This document shows positions 33,949 to 43,001 of a stretch of DNA of 64,000 nucleotides, piece by piece. The stretch covers positions 2,954,001 to 3,018,000 of the forward strand of contig NZ_CP050954.1 of assembly GCF_012273015.1 (NCBI RefSeq), given 5' to 3'. The notes beneath the pieces were generated by a model. It worked only from the letters and a program-made list of their open reading frames with translations, ran no database searches and was not told the origin of the DNA. The position numbers and the translations under genes were made by a program. Position 1 is the stretch's first letter. Each line of letters opens with the position of its first letter. This DNA comes from Hymenobacter sp. BT18. GTDB lineage: Bacteria > Bacteroidota > Bacteroidia > Cytophagales > Hymenobacteraceae.

Positions 33949-34632
33949 ATGCCGATGTCGCCGATGATAGCTGCAGACATGATTAATCAGATGATTCCGC
34001 CCCTGAAGGTGTCGGACTCTGCGAGCAAGGCCGCCAAGTGGCTGGAGGAATTTCACGTAGACCAGTTGCCCGTGCTGGAAAACCGTCAGTACCGCGGCCT
34101 CATTACGGAGGCCGACGTACTCGATATCAGCCAAGCTGACCGCTTGCTTTCCACCATTTCGTTTGGCTTTGCGGACGTACACGTGCAGCGGGACCAGCAT
34201 TTCTATAGCATTATCGAGCAGGCTGTGCAGAACAAGGTGCAGTTGGTACCAGTGCTGGATGATCAGCAGGAATACCTGGGCGTGGTAACGGTGGGCGATA
34301 CGCTGGCCGCTTTCGGGCAAATGCCTATTGCCTTGGGACAGGGAGGCATTATGGTGCTGTCGATGGATGAGCGCGACTATTCTCTCTCGCAAATCAGCCG
34401 CTACGTGGAGGAAAACAACGCCAAGATTCTCAGCGCCCACGTCGCCCAGGATGAGGCTAACCCTTTCAAAATCCGGCTTACGCTCAAAGTAAACACGCCC
34501 AGCCTGACTCGCATTGCCGCTACCTTGGAGCGTTTTGGCTACGTCATTACGGCGCAGTTCAGTGGGGCCGGCGAGTTGGGCGAAAACGAGCAGGAACGCT
34601 ACGATGCCCTGCTGAAGTACCTGAGTCTCTAA
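33949..34632 (+). CDS. CBS-domain protein
   Basis: A 227-residue cytoplasmic protein with two N-terminal CBS motifs (about residues 15-60 and 80-125: QLPVLENRQYRGLITEADV and LVPVLDDQQEYLGVVTVGDT), the regulatory adenosine-binding pair. An ACT-like or unrelated C-terminal region (about 135-215) follows. The genomic order hydrolase, CBS protein, Omp85-like protein, NAD kinase, PorG recurs in this phylum. ATG at 33949, with alternative starts 6 or 15 bp downstream. Ligand and partner are unknown. Confidence 0.88.
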   Translation: MPMSPMIAADMINQMIPPLKVSDSASKAAKWLEEFHVDQLPVLENRQYRGLITEADVLDISQADRLLSTISFGFADVHVQRDQHFYSIIEQAVQNKVQLVPVLDDQQEYLGVVTVGDTLAAFGQMPIALGQGGIMVLSMDERDYSLSQISRYVEENNAKILSAHVAQDEANPFKIRLTLKVNTPSLTRIAATLERFGYVITAQFSGAGELGENEQERYDALLKYLSL

Positions 34633-34639
34633 GCTCCAG

Positions 34640-36070
34640 TTGGTGATAGCAAGTCTACTGGCAGCGGGTTTGCTGGCCGCTGCCGGGCCTCAGCCACTTC
34701 CCGATACGCTCCGCACCGCTTCCCTCGATAGTGTAGTCCGGACCCAGTGTCCTGCTTATACCCAGGTGCGCGTGGCGGCTATTCTCTTTGCGGGCAATGC
34801 CACCACCAAGGATAAAATCCTGCGGGCCGAGCTGGACTTCCGGGAAGGCGATACGCTAACGGTGGAAACCCTGGCCAAGCGCTTGGAAAAAAACCGGCTC
34901 CGCGTTTTCAACCTGCAGCTGTTTCATACGGTGGGCGTGCAGACGGTGTGCCGCGACGGAGCCCTGACGGTGTTGTTCGGTGTGCAGGAACGGTGGTACA
35001 CATTCCCGGTTCCTATCTTTTCCCTGGCCGACCGGAACATCCGCGCCTGGCTCGACCGCGCCGACCGATGGCAGCGCGTGGATTACGGTGTGCACGTTGT
35101 TCGCTACAATTTTCGGGGCCGCAACGAACTGCTGCGCGGAAACCTGCAACTGGGCTTCAACCAGAAGTACGAGGTTTTCTTCGAGAATCCCGGTACGGCC
35201 CGCCGGCCGGGGCTGGCCCTGGGCGGCTCTGTCACGCGCAGCCGGGCCCTCGATTACCGCACCGTCAACGACCGGCTGCTAACCTACCGCTCCGTCTCGG
35301 GCTTCGCTTTGCGCCGGGCGTACGCCACGGTGGGCCTGCGCTGGCGCAATACCGTGCAGCGCCGCACCGCCCTCGACCTGGCGCTTTATCAGGAGCGGGT
35401 AGCCGATTCGGTGCAGATAGGTAACCCGGATTATTTTCGGAGTGGCTCTTCCCGCCAGTATCTGGATCTGCGCCTGACCCGCATTATCAATCAGCGCAAC
35501 ACCTTTTCTTACCCTCTGACTGGGCGCTATCTACAAGTGACGGTGGCGCAGCGGTTCTACGCCCGCGCTTCGAGCCCGGCTTTCACGACGATTTTCGTTC
35601 AGGCGGCCCGTTATTGGGCGCTGCCACGCAACTTTTATTACAGTGCGGGCTTTACTAGTCAGGCCCGCATTGCCGGTCGCTCCTTGCCTTATGCCGATAC
35701 CCGCGCCCTGGGCTACGCTACCTTGGTGCGGGGCTACGACCGGTACGTGGTGGATGGCGTGCGCTACCTTGTCGTGCAGCAGGGCTTGAGCTACCCCTTG
35801 CTGGCCACGCGGCGTCTGCGCGTGGGCGTCACCGATAACCCCAAATTCAACTCTCTTCCGCTGGCCATATATTTAAATACCTTTGTCGACGCAGGTTATG
35901 TGGGCGCCCAAAATGTGCCCCCGGCCAACCGCTTCCCCAACCGCCTGCTGGGCTCAGCCGGGGTTGGGCTGCATCTGGTTTCGTACTACGACCGGGTGGT
36001 AACGCTGGAATATGCCCGCACCCTGGCTGGCGAAGGCGGCTTTTACCTGCGCACGGAGTTTCCCATCTGA
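34640..36070 (+). CDS. Omp85/BamA-like outer-membrane protein with one or few POTRA domains
   Basis: A 476-residue exported outer-membrane protein with a signal peptide (ASLLAAGLLAAAG). A POTRA-like segment (about residues 45-110, with ILFAGNATTKDKILRAELDFREG and LEKNRLRVFNLQLFHTV) is followed by a beta-rich region to the C-terminal FYLRTEFPI, as in Omp85-superfamily barrels. It is much shorter than BamA. No ATG is available near the start: it begins at TTG 34640 or GTG 34643, 7 bp after the CBS-gene stop, so translation is probably coupled. The client is unknown. Confidence 0.8.
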   Translation: MVIASLLAAGLLAAAGPQPLPDTLRTASLDSVVRTQCPAYTQVRVAAILFAGNATTKDKILRAELDFREGDTLTVETLAKRLEKNRLRVFNLQLFHTVGVQTVCRDGALTVLFGVQERWYTFPVPIFSLADRNIRAWLDRADRWQRVDYGVHVVRYNFRGRNELLRGNLQLGFNQKYEVFFENPGTARRPGLALGGSVTRSRALDYRTVNDRLLTYRSVSGFALRRAYATVGLRWRNTVQRRTALDLALYQERVADSVQIGNPDYFRSGSSRQYLDLRLTRIINQRNTFSYPLTGRYLQVTVAQRFYARASSPAFTTIFVQAARYWALPRNFYYSAGFTSQARIAGRSLPYADTRALGYATLVRGYDRYVVDGVRYLVVQQGLSYPLLATRRLRVGVTDNPKFNSLPLAIYLNTFVDAGYVGAQNVPPANRFPNRLLGSAGVGLHLVSYYDRVVTLEYARTLAGEGGFYLRTEFPI

Positions 36071-36097
36071 GCAGCCGTAGCGCATTATCATTCTGTG

Positions 36098-36994
36098 ATG
36101 AAAATAGCCATTCTTGGTAAGCCATTCGATGAAAACGTAGCCCCGGCTATTCAGGCCCTGTTCGACGATCTGCTGGCCCGTAACGCGGAGCTGTACGTGG
36201 TCGAATCGTTCTGGGTGTACCTGCAAACGCACCTGCGGGTGCCCACGCACATCCGCACCTTCCGCCGGGGCGACTCTCTGCAGGGCATGCAATTTGTCCT
36301 GAGCATCGGGGGCGACGGAACCTTGCTGGACACCGTGACCTACGTAGGCAGCCTGCAAATCCCGATTTTGGGCATTCATACCGGCCGCCTGGGTTTTCTG
36401 GCCACCGTCACCCCCGACCGCATCCCGCAAGCCATTGACGCTCTTTTCAAAGGGCACTTCGTGCTGGATGAGCGCAGTCTGATCCGGGTGGACACCGACC
36501 CGGAAGTTTTTGGCGACATCACCTTCGGCCTAAACGAATTCTCGATTCTGAAGCGGGATACGTCTTCCATGATTGTGGTGCACACGTACATCGATGGGGA
36601 GTACCTCAATTCGTACTGGGCCGATGGTCTGATTGTGTCAACGCCAACGGGCTCGACGGGCTACTCACTCAGCTGCGGAGGACCTGTAATGCTGCCACAA
36701 ACCAACAACTTCATCATCTCCCCCGTATGTCCGCACAACCTAAACGTGCGGCCACTCGTTGTATCCGACCGCAGCGTTATTTCATTTGAGATAGAAGGCC
36801 GGAGCAATAACTTCCTGCTTTCGCTGGATTCACGCTCGGTTACCGTCGATTCAACCATTCAAATTGCCGTTCGCCGGGAAAATTTCAAAGCTCGTTTAGT
36901 TCGTCTGAATCATGTGAATTTCTTGAGTACGCTGCGTAGCAAGCTTAATTGGGGCTTGGATCGTCGTAACCCGGATGGAATTTTATTGCCTTAA
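36098..36994 (+). CDS. nadK: NAD kinase
   Basis: Phosphorylates NAD to NADP. The glycine-rich signature is GGDGTLLD at residues 71-78, followed by GRLGFLA and the conserved LNEFSI (NE/D) region. TPTGSTGYSLSCGGP supplies the second conserved motif. It is about 298 residues. The ATG at 36098 is chosen; a GTG directly before it is in frame. It lies 27 bp after the Omp85-like gene and is followed by the PorG-like genes, so it probably belongs to the same envelope-related run. Confidence 0.96.
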   Translation: MKIAILGKPFDENVAPAIQALFDDLLARNAELYVVESFWVYLQTHLRVPTHIRTFRRGDSLQGMQFVLSIGGDGTLLDTVTYVGSLQIPILGIHTGRLGFLATVTPDRIPQAIDALFKGHFVLDERSLIRVDTDPEVFGDITFGLNEFSILKRDTSSMIVVHTYIDGEYLNSYWADGLIVSTPTGSTGYSLSCGGPVMLPQTNNFIISPVCPHNLNVRPLVVSDRSVISFEIEGRSNNFLLSLDSRSVTVDSTIQIAVRRENFKARLVRLNHVNFLSTLRSKLNWGLDRRNPDGILLP

Positions 36995-37040
36995 AAGAGG
37001 CCTTTTTCAGGCAGTTGTTTTTATAATTGCCTGCAACACG

Positions 37041-37048
37041 TACTTTTG
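37041..37048 (+). promoter_or_regulatory. Candidate -7 element upstream of the PorG-like genes
   Basis: tacttttg matches TAnnTTTG, 73 bp before the first PorG-like ATG. A ttg lies 23 nt upstream, slightly farther than ideal. It suggests that the PorG-UppS-BamA run has its own promoter. Confidence 0.45.
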
Positions 37049-37121
37049 TCACCAAGTGTAGCCGTGCCCAAATGGGTCAATGCATTTCCTGAATCTTGAT
37101 ATTTCTTAACTTCGCCCGATT

Positions 37122-38042
37122 ATGAAGAAACTTTTTCCCCTCACCCTGGCACTTATACTGGCCTTCGCGCTGGTAGCTACGGAGGCGAGTGCGCAGCGAT
37201 TCACGAAACGGAAGATGTACAACTCGGTAGGAGTGACGCTGAACGCCATGAACTATTTCGGCGACGTCGTACCGAAGACCAACATTGCCAGCCTACGCTT
37301 GGGCGCTACCCGTCCGAACATCGGCTTTTCGTTCACCCGCCGCTTTGCGCCCCGTATCTCGGGTCGTGTAGGTTTGTCGTACGGCCGCGTTACTGGTGAT
37401 GATGCCAAAGCCGCCGATGACAAAGACAGCGAAGCAAAATTCCGCTATACCCGGAACATGAACTTCCGGAACGACATCTTCGAAGCCTCCGCCGTTGGTA
37501 TCTTCGACCTGTTGGAAAACCGCAACAACTATATCCGCCGTCCTGACTTCGTTCCCTACGTGTTTGGTGGCGTGGCCGTCTTCCACCACAATCCCAAGGG
37601 TTTGGTAGGTGACAACAGCCAGGGCTTGGCTAAAGGTGACTACGTGGCTCTGCAGCCATTGGGCACGGAAGGACAAGGAGAAGCCGGCTATGGCTCACCT
37701 TACAAGCGCACTCAGATTGCTATTCCTTTTGGTGCTGGTATCCGTTACAAGCTGGACCGTCACTTCGATTTGGGCTTTGAAATTGGCTGGCGCAAAACCT
37801 TCACCGACTACATCGACGACGTTGGCGGCAACTACGTAAACAACAAAAACGACCTGAAGACCCCCGGCGGCAAGTATTTCGGCTACGAAATCACGCGGGA
37901 AGGTGTACCAGGTACTTTCACGGAAGCCAACCAATTTGGGGAAGTTCGTGGCAACAACAATGAAAAGGACTGGTACATCGTTACGGGTCTGACGCTAAAC
38001 TACATTCTTTCGCCCCGCGTAAAGAGCCCCAAATTCCGATAG
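37122..38042 (+). CDS. PorG-like (DUF6089) outer-membrane beta-barrel protein, copy 1
   Basis: A 306-residue outer-membrane protein with a clean signal peptide (MKKLFPLTLALILAFALVATEASAQ, cleaved after about residue 24). The body consists of beta-strands with aromatic alternation and begins NSVGVTLNAMNYFGDVVPKT, typical of the DUF6089/PorG family. PorG is the small barrel that anchors the PorK/PorN ring of the type IX secretion system. The position immediately before uppS-bamA-ompH matches the porG locus in Porphyromonas. The assignment to PorG is family- and context-based; function as a T9SS part is inferred. Confidence 0.82.
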   Translation: MKKLFPLTLALILAFALVATEASAQRFTKRKMYNSVGVTLNAMNYFGDVVPKTNIASLRLGATRPNIGFSFTRRFAPRISGRVGLSYGRVTGDDAKAADDKDSEAKFRYTRNMNFRNDIFEASAVGIFDLLENRNNYIRRPDFVPYVFGGVAVFHHNPKGLVGDNSQGLAKGDYVALQPLGTEGQGEAGYGSPYKRTQIAIPFGAGIRYKLDRHFDLGFEIGWRKTFTDYIDDVGGNYVNNKNDLKTPGGKYFGYEITREGVPGTFTEANQFGEVRGNNNEKDWYIVTGLTLNYILSPRVKSPKFR

Positions 38043-38082
38043 CCGATAGAGTGGCTGTCATGTTTCACCCACAGCCAGTCTA

Positions 38083-38823
38083 ATGACGCAGCATTCTCTC
38101 TTCAAAACACTCCTTATTTGCTCCTTGCAAGTAGGGAGTGTTTTTTTTGTTCATACCGCCGCATTTGGGCAGAATACCAGCGAACTGGGCCTTGGTCTCG
38201 GGGCACTGAGCTATAAGGGTGAGCTGGCGCCGGAGTACCGTTTTGCCAACAACCGCCCCGCCATTACGGCTTTTTACCGCAAGGATGTCTCGAAAGCCGT
38301 TACCCTGAAGGGCAGTGTGCTGGCTGGCCTGCTGCGCGCCGACGACCGCCAGGTAAGGGGCCTAAACAACGGGCCAATGCCCCTGAACCAGTACCGCAGT
38401 GCCAACCTGAAAGGTAGCCTGTACGAGCTGGGCGGTACGCTGGAGTACAACTTCTTTGATTACTACAGCAAACAGGTGAAGACGCGCTTCACCCCCTACG
38501 CGTTTGTGGGAGTAGCTGGGTTTATGGCCCCGGTGCGGACCCTTTTTACGGGCACCTTCCGGGCCCCCGAGGAAAAAAATACCGTGATAGGTCTGGCCAT
38601 ACCGGCTGGCGTTGGCCTCAAGCTGGGTCTTTCTACGCACTGGAACCTGGGCGCGGAAGTTGGGGCCCGTAAAGCCTTTACCGACCAGCTGGACAACATC
38701 AGCACCCAAAACGAGGTAGTGGCGAACCGGCACGATCAGGACTGGTACTACTATGGGGGCTTCAGTATTTCGTATACTTTCTATAAGATCCGGTGCCCCG
38801 AAGTAACGGCCGGTAGCCAGTAA
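38083..38823 (+). CDS. PorG-like (DUF6089) outer-membrane beta-barrel protein, copy 2
   Basis: A 246-residue paralogue-type barrel in the same family as copy 1, with LGLGLGALSYKGELAPEYRF at the mature start and repeated YAFVGVAGF-like strands. The signal peptide is MTQHSLFKTLLICSLQVGSV, then FFVHTAAFGQ. The DNA encoding residues 8-22 folds into a strong terminator-like hairpin (see separate entry), which makes its expression from the upstream promoter doubtful. It may be expressed conditionally. Tandem duplication or diversification of porG at this locus is inferred. Confidence 0.8.
   Translation: MTQHSLFKTLLICSLQVGSVFFVHTAAFGQNTSELGLGLGALSYKGELAPEYRFANNRPAITAFYRKDVSKAVTLKGSVLAGLLRADDRQVRGLNNGPMPLNQYRSANLKGSLYELGGTLEYNFFDYYSKQVKTRFTPYAFVGVAGFMAPVRTLFTGTFRAPEEKNTVIGLAIPAGVGLKLGLSTHWNLGAEVGARKAFTDQLDNISTQNEVVANRHDQDWYYYGGFSISYTFYKIRCPEVTAGSQ
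38104..38148 (+). terminator. Intrinsic-terminator-like hairpin inside the copy-2 signal-peptide codons
   Basis: The arms 38104-38119 and 38129-38144 pair over 16 bp with two G-U wobbles, a 9-nt loop and an unbroken T8 run ending at 38148. This is a textbook rho-independent terminator, yet it lies within the 5' coding part of the second PorG-like gene. It could end transcription of copy 1 or act as an attenuator for copy 2. Confidence 0.8.
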
Positions 38824-38899
38824 GCAAGCCCGCTTTTGTCGGGCAGCGTGCAATGCAACCATTTGCGTAACTTGCAGCCTCTTTACGCAAACAACACGC

Positions 38900-39646
38900 A
38901 TGGCCGCCCGGGCTGAACTTGATCCTTCCAGAATTCCTGCTCACGTTGCCGTCATCATGGATGGCAATGGCCGGTGGGCGAAGCAAAAAGGCGGACTACG
39001 CATTTTTGGTCATCAGAATGCTATTACCGCCGTGCGCGAAACGGTAGAAACGGCCGCCGAGTTGGGCGTGCAGTTTCTGACGCTGTATGCCTTTTCCACC
39101 GAAAACTGGGCGCGCCCGGCTCATGAGGTAATGGCTCTGATGCAACTGCTGGTGCACACTATCCGGCAGGAAACGAGTACACTGCTAAAAAACAACATCC
39201 GGCTTCAGGCTATTGGTGATACGGCGAGCCTACCGGCCTCCTGCCAGCGGGAACTGGCTGAAGCCATTGAGCTAACCCGCACAGGCACCCGCATGACGCT
39301 GGTGCTGGCTCTGAGTTACAGCGGCCGCTGGGACCTTGCCCAGGCGGCGCGGCGTTTAAGCGAGGAGGTCGTCGCCGGTAACGTGCAGCCCGGGGAGATA
39401 ACAGAGCATACCCTAGCTTCCTATTTATCTACCGTCGGAATACCTGATCCGGAACTGCTTATCCGCACCAGCGGCGAGCAACGCATCAGCAACTTCCTGC
39501 TCTGGCAACTGGCGTATACGGAGTTATATATTACGGACTTGCTGTGGCCGGATTTCAGGCGGGAGCATTTTCAGGAGGCGGTCCGCGTGTATCAGCAGCG
39601 AGAACGTCGATTTGGCAAAACCAGTGAGCAGCTCAACGTTTCGTAA
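38900..39646 (+). CDS. uppS: Isoprenyl transferase (undecaprenyl diphosphate synthase)
   Basis: A cis-prenyltransferase that makes the C55 carrier lipid for peptidoglycan and surface glycans. The family motif VAVIMDGNGRWAKQKG is at residues 16-31, with catalytic Asp21. Later regions include LTLYAFSTENWARP and the C-terminal RTSGEQRISNFLLWQLAYTE with DLLWPDF. It is 248 residues, ATG at 38900. Its 3' end is 10 bp from bamA, so the two form a tight operon, as in many Bacteroidetes. Confidence 0.96.
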   Translation: MAARAELDPSRIPAHVAVIMDGNGRWAKQKGGLRIFGHQNAITAVRETVETAAELGVQFLTLYAFSTENWARPAHEVMALMQLLVHTIRQETSTLLKNNIRLQAIGDTASLPASCQRELAEAIELTRTGTRMTLVLALSYSGRWDLAQAARRLSEEVVAGNVQPGEITEHTLASYLSTVGIPDPELLIRTSGEQRISNFLLWQLAYTELYITDLLWPDFRREHFQEAVRVYQQRERRFGKTSEQLNVS

Positions 39647-39656
39647 GTTTTTGGGA

Positions 39657-42248
39657 ATGAAATTTTTGATTAACCGGGTAGGCGCTTTAGTCGCGACGCT
39701 ACTGCTAGTATGCGGCGCACTAAGCCCAGTAGAAGCCCAGAAAGCGGGAGGGGCAGGAGAACCAGAACGCTACCAGATTGGTGGTATCTCTTTCACCGGC
39801 ACCCGCTACCTCGATCCTAATACGCTGATTGGTATCACCGGCCTGAAAGTAGGGGACCCGGTAAGTATTCCGGGTGAAGAACTGGGCAAGGCCATTCGGC
39901 GCCTCTGGGATCAGGGCATTGTGGGAGACGTCAACGTGTCGATAGACCGCACGGAGGGCTCCCGGATCTTCCTGACGTTCGACGTGAAGGAGCGGCCGCG
40001 TTTATCTAACTTCACCTTCAGCGGTATTGGCAAAACCCAGGCCGACGACTTAAAAAATAAGATCAAGCTGATTCGGGGAAAAGTGGTGACGGACGCGTTG
40101 CTAAGCAATACCAGCGAGCAGGTGCGTAAGTTCTTTACCAACAAAGGGTTTTTGAACGCCAAGGTAAACGTCACCCAGCAGCCCGACTCTACCCTGCCCA
40201 ATAGCGTAGTGCTGACTTATAACGTGAACCGGGGCGAGAAAGTCCACATCACGGACATCGACTTTGTAGGTAACTCGGCCGTGAAGGACGGGAAGCTCAA
40301 GTCGAAAATGAAAAAGACCAAGGAGAAGAAGCCGTACAAGTTTCTGAACGCCGGCAAGTTTCAGCGGAAAGAGTTTGAAGACGACAAAGAGAGTGTACTT
40401 GCGTACTATAACGCCCAGGGCTACCGCGACGCGGTTGTGGTATCAGACTCCCTGATTTCTATTCCTCAGACCCGCAGCTACCTGTGGCTGGGCACCGAAA
40501 ACGGCAAATTCGGCATTCATCGGGCTACGGAGCAGGATATTGATAAGCTGGCGTTGCGCATTCGGGTAGATGAAGGGCCGAAGTATTACTTCCGCAACAT
40601 CACGTGGTCGGGCAATTACCTCTACGACAACCGTACCCTGGCTTCTATTCTGGGCATCAAGGAAGGCAGCGTATACAGCAAAGAAACGCTGGACAAGCGT
40701 CTCAACTACAACCCAACCGGTCAGGATATCACCTCGCTCTACATGAACGACGGGTACCTGTTCTTTCAGATTGAGCCCATCGAAACCAAGGTAGAAGGGG
40801 ACTCCATCGATATTGAGATGCGCCTGACGGAGGGGGTACAGGCCCGGATCAAGGACATCAACATTGCCGGCAATACCAAAACCAGCGACCATGTAGTGCG
40901 CCGGGAACTGCGCACCCTGCCCGGGGAGAAGTTCAACCGCGAACTGTTGATCCGCTCCCAGCGCGAGTTGGCGTCGCTGGGTTACTTCGACCCCGAAAAA
41001 GTAGGCATCAATCCGGTGCCCAATCAGGCCGATGGCACGGTAGACATCAACTACACCGTAGAAGAAAAGCCCTCAGACCAGATTACCCTTTCTGGCGGCT
41101 GGGGGGGCTTTGCCGGCTTCATTGGTACCGTGGGCCTCGTGTTCAATAACTTCTCGCTGCGGAAGGCCGGCAACTTTAGCAACTGGCGCCCTGTACCCGC
41201 TGGGGATGGGCAGCGCCTGGCCCTGAACGTGCAGGCCAATGGTATCCAGTACCAAGCCTACTCCTTCTCTTTCACGGAACCCTGGCTGGGTGGCCGCAAG
41301 CGGAACTCCCTTACCGTCAGTCTCAACAAGAGCATTCAACGGGTAGGCACCAACTTCGATGTGAACACGGGCAGCTCGATTAAGGTAAACAGCGCCTCGG
41401 TAAGCCTCGGCCGCTACCTACGCTGGCCCGATGACTACTTTTCCCTGAGCAACTCGTTGTCGATCAGCCAGTACAAGCTCAAGAACTATCCTTACCTGCA
41501 GGGCTTTGCCAACGGCACCGGCAACGCCAACAACATCACCTTTAACACCACGCTTTCCCGCAATAGCACCGACAACCCAACGTATACCCGTCGGGGCTCG
41601 GCTTTGTCGCTGAGTGTGAACCTGACGCCACCGTACTCCGCGTTTAAGGGGGCTCATCCCAGCGTAAACGAGTGGGTGGAATTCCACAAGTGGATGTTTG
41701 ATGCTTCCTGGTTTACGCCCATCGTGGGAAAACTGGTGCTGAACACGCGGGCGCACTTCGGCTTTATCGGGTCGTACAACAGCAGCCGCGCCATTGGCCC
41801 CTTCGAGCGGTTCAAGCTCGGGGGCTCAGGGCTGGCTTCCGGTGGGCAGAACAACTTCTTAGTAGGTACCGAATTTGTGGGGTTGCGCGGGTACGACGAC
41901 CCAACGGATGCCAATGCTATTCAGAACCCGAATGGCAGCGGTGGGGTAGCCTACAATAAATACGTCATGGAACTGCGTTATCCGGTTTCGCTGAATCCGG
42001 CGGCCACCGTTTATGTCCTCAGCTTTGCCGAAGCCGGCAACTCCTTTGATCAATACTCCAAATACAACCCCTATAAGTTGTACCGCTCCGTGGGGGTGGG
42101 CGCCCGAATTTTCATGTCGGCATTCGGTTTGCTAGGGTTCGACTACGGCTATGGTTTCGACCCGGTGGACCGCTACAATACGGGTGCTACCCAACCGGCG
42201 CAGGAAAAAGGCCACTTCCACTTCATCATTGGTCAGCAGATCCGCTAA
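39657..42248 (+). CDS. bamA: Outer membrane protein assembly factor BamA
   Basis: The Omp85 insertase of the outer membrane. The ATG at 39657 (MKFLINRVG) gives an 863-residue precursor with a signal peptide ending near SPVEAQ. About five POTRA domains fill residues 35-450, with repeated patterns such as GISFTGTRYLDPNTL and RIKDINIAGNTKTSDHVVRREL. The Omp85 barrel follows, containing the conserved FVGLRGYDDPTD in the L6-type loop, and the chain ends HFIIGQQIR. It is placed between uppS and two ompH genes, the classic order. Confidence 0.96.
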   Translation: MKFLINRVGALVATLLLVCGALSPVEAQKAGGAGEPERYQIGGISFTGTRYLDPNTLIGITGLKVGDPVSIPGEELGKAIRRLWDQGIVGDVNVSIDRTEGSRIFLTFDVKERPRLSNFTFSGIGKTQADDLKNKIKLIRGKVVTDALLSNTSEQVRKFFTNKGFLNAKVNVTQQPDSTLPNSVVLTYNVNRGEKVHITDIDFVGNSAVKDGKLKSKMKKTKEKKPYKFLNAGKFQRKEFEDDKESVLAYYNAQGYRDAVVVSDSLISIPQTRSYLWLGTENGKFGIHRATEQDIDKLALRIRVDEGPKYYFRNITWSGNYLYDNRTLASILGIKEGSVYSKETLDKRLNYNPTGQDITSLYMNDGYLFFQIEPIETKVEGDSIDIEMRLTEGVQARIKDINIAGNTKTSDHVVRRELRTLPGEKFNRELLIRSQRELASLGYFDPEKVGINPVPNQADGTVDINYTVEEKPSDQITLSGGWGGFAGFIGTVGLVFNNFSLRKAGNFSNWRPVPAGDGQRLALNVQANGIQYQAYSFSFTEPWLGGRKRNSLTVSLNKSIQRVGTNFDVNTGSSIKVNSASVSLGRYLRWPDDYFSLSNSLSISQYKLKNYPYLQGFANGTGNANNITFNTTLSRNSTDNPTYTRRGSALSLSVNLTPPYSAFKGAHPSVNEWVEFHKWMFDASWFTPIVGKLVLNTRAHFGFIGSYNSSRAIGPFERFKLGGSGLASGGQNNFLVGTEFVGLRGYDDPTDANAIQNPNGSGGVAYNKYVMELRYPVSLNPAATVYVLSFAEAGNSFDQYSKYNPYKLYRSVGVGARIFMSAFGLLGFDYGYGFDPVDRYNTGATQPAQEKGHFHFIIGQQIR

Positions 42249-42279
42249 GCTGCCTGGCCAGCTAGCCCCTTATGTAGCT

Positions 42280-42963
42280 ATGAAAAAAGTTCTTTGCTTA
42301 CTTCCGCTGCTGTTGCTGCTGGCCCTGCCGAGTGCCTGGGCCCAGAAATTTGGCTACGTAGACTCAGAGTTTATCATGAGCAAGATGCCGGCCTACGCCG
42401 CGGCCCAACAGGAGCTTAACACCCTGTCACAGAACTGGCAGAAGGATATTGAGTCGATGCGCAAAGACCTGGACAAGATGTACCGCACCTACCAGGCCGA
42501 GGAAGTGTTGCTGACGGACCCGATGAAGAAAAAGCGGCAGGATGAGATTCTGCAAAAGGAGCAGGACATCAAGACCTACCAGAACAAGATATTCGGGTAC
42601 GAAGGCCAGCTGTTCAAAAAGCGCCAAGAGCTGACCAAGCCCGTGCAGGACCAGGTATTTGAAGCCGTGGAGAAAGTAGCCAAGAAAAAGCAGCTGGCTA
42701 TCCTTTTCGACAAATCGGGGGACCTGACCATGCTGTATACCAACCCCACGCACGACTACACGGAATTTGTGCTCGAAGAATTGGGTTTAGGATCGGAGGA
42801 GCGTAACCAGCCGGCCAACAAGGGGGCCGTGCGCACGGTAGCCACGCCCGCCACCCCGGCTGGCGACGAGCCAGCCGCCGATGAGGCCGGCACCCGCTCG
42901 GCCGCTCCCGCTAAAAAGGCTACCACCAAGCCCGCGCCGCGTTCAACCGGCCGAAAAAAGTAA
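42280..42963 (+). CDS. OmpH/Skp family periplasmic chaperone, copy 1
   Basis: A 227-residue OmpH/Skp-type chaperone that escorts outer-membrane proteins to BamA. ATG at 42280 with a signal peptide (MKKVLCLLPLLLLLALPSAWA). After KFGYVDSEFIMSKMPAY comes a long charged coiled-coil tentacle (about residues 45-150). A Pro/Ala/Lys-rich tail (PAKKATTKPAPRSTGRKK) is unusual for Skp but common in this phylum. 31 bp after bamA and 39 bp before the second copy. Confidence 0.92.
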   Translation: MKKVLCLLPLLLLLALPSAWAQKFGYVDSEFIMSKMPAYAAAQQELNTLSQNWQKDIESMRKDLDKMYRTYQAEEVLLTDPMKKKRQDEILQKEQDIKTYQNKIFGYEGQLFKKRQELTKPVQDQVFEAVEKVAKKKQLAILFDKSGDLTMLYTNPTHDYTEFVLEELGLGSEERNQPANKGAVRTVATPATPAGDEPAADEAGTRSAAPAKKATTKPAPRSTGRKK

Positions 42964-43001
42964 TTTTGCATTCTAACTCTCAGACATTTCTCTTTTCCCG
43001 A

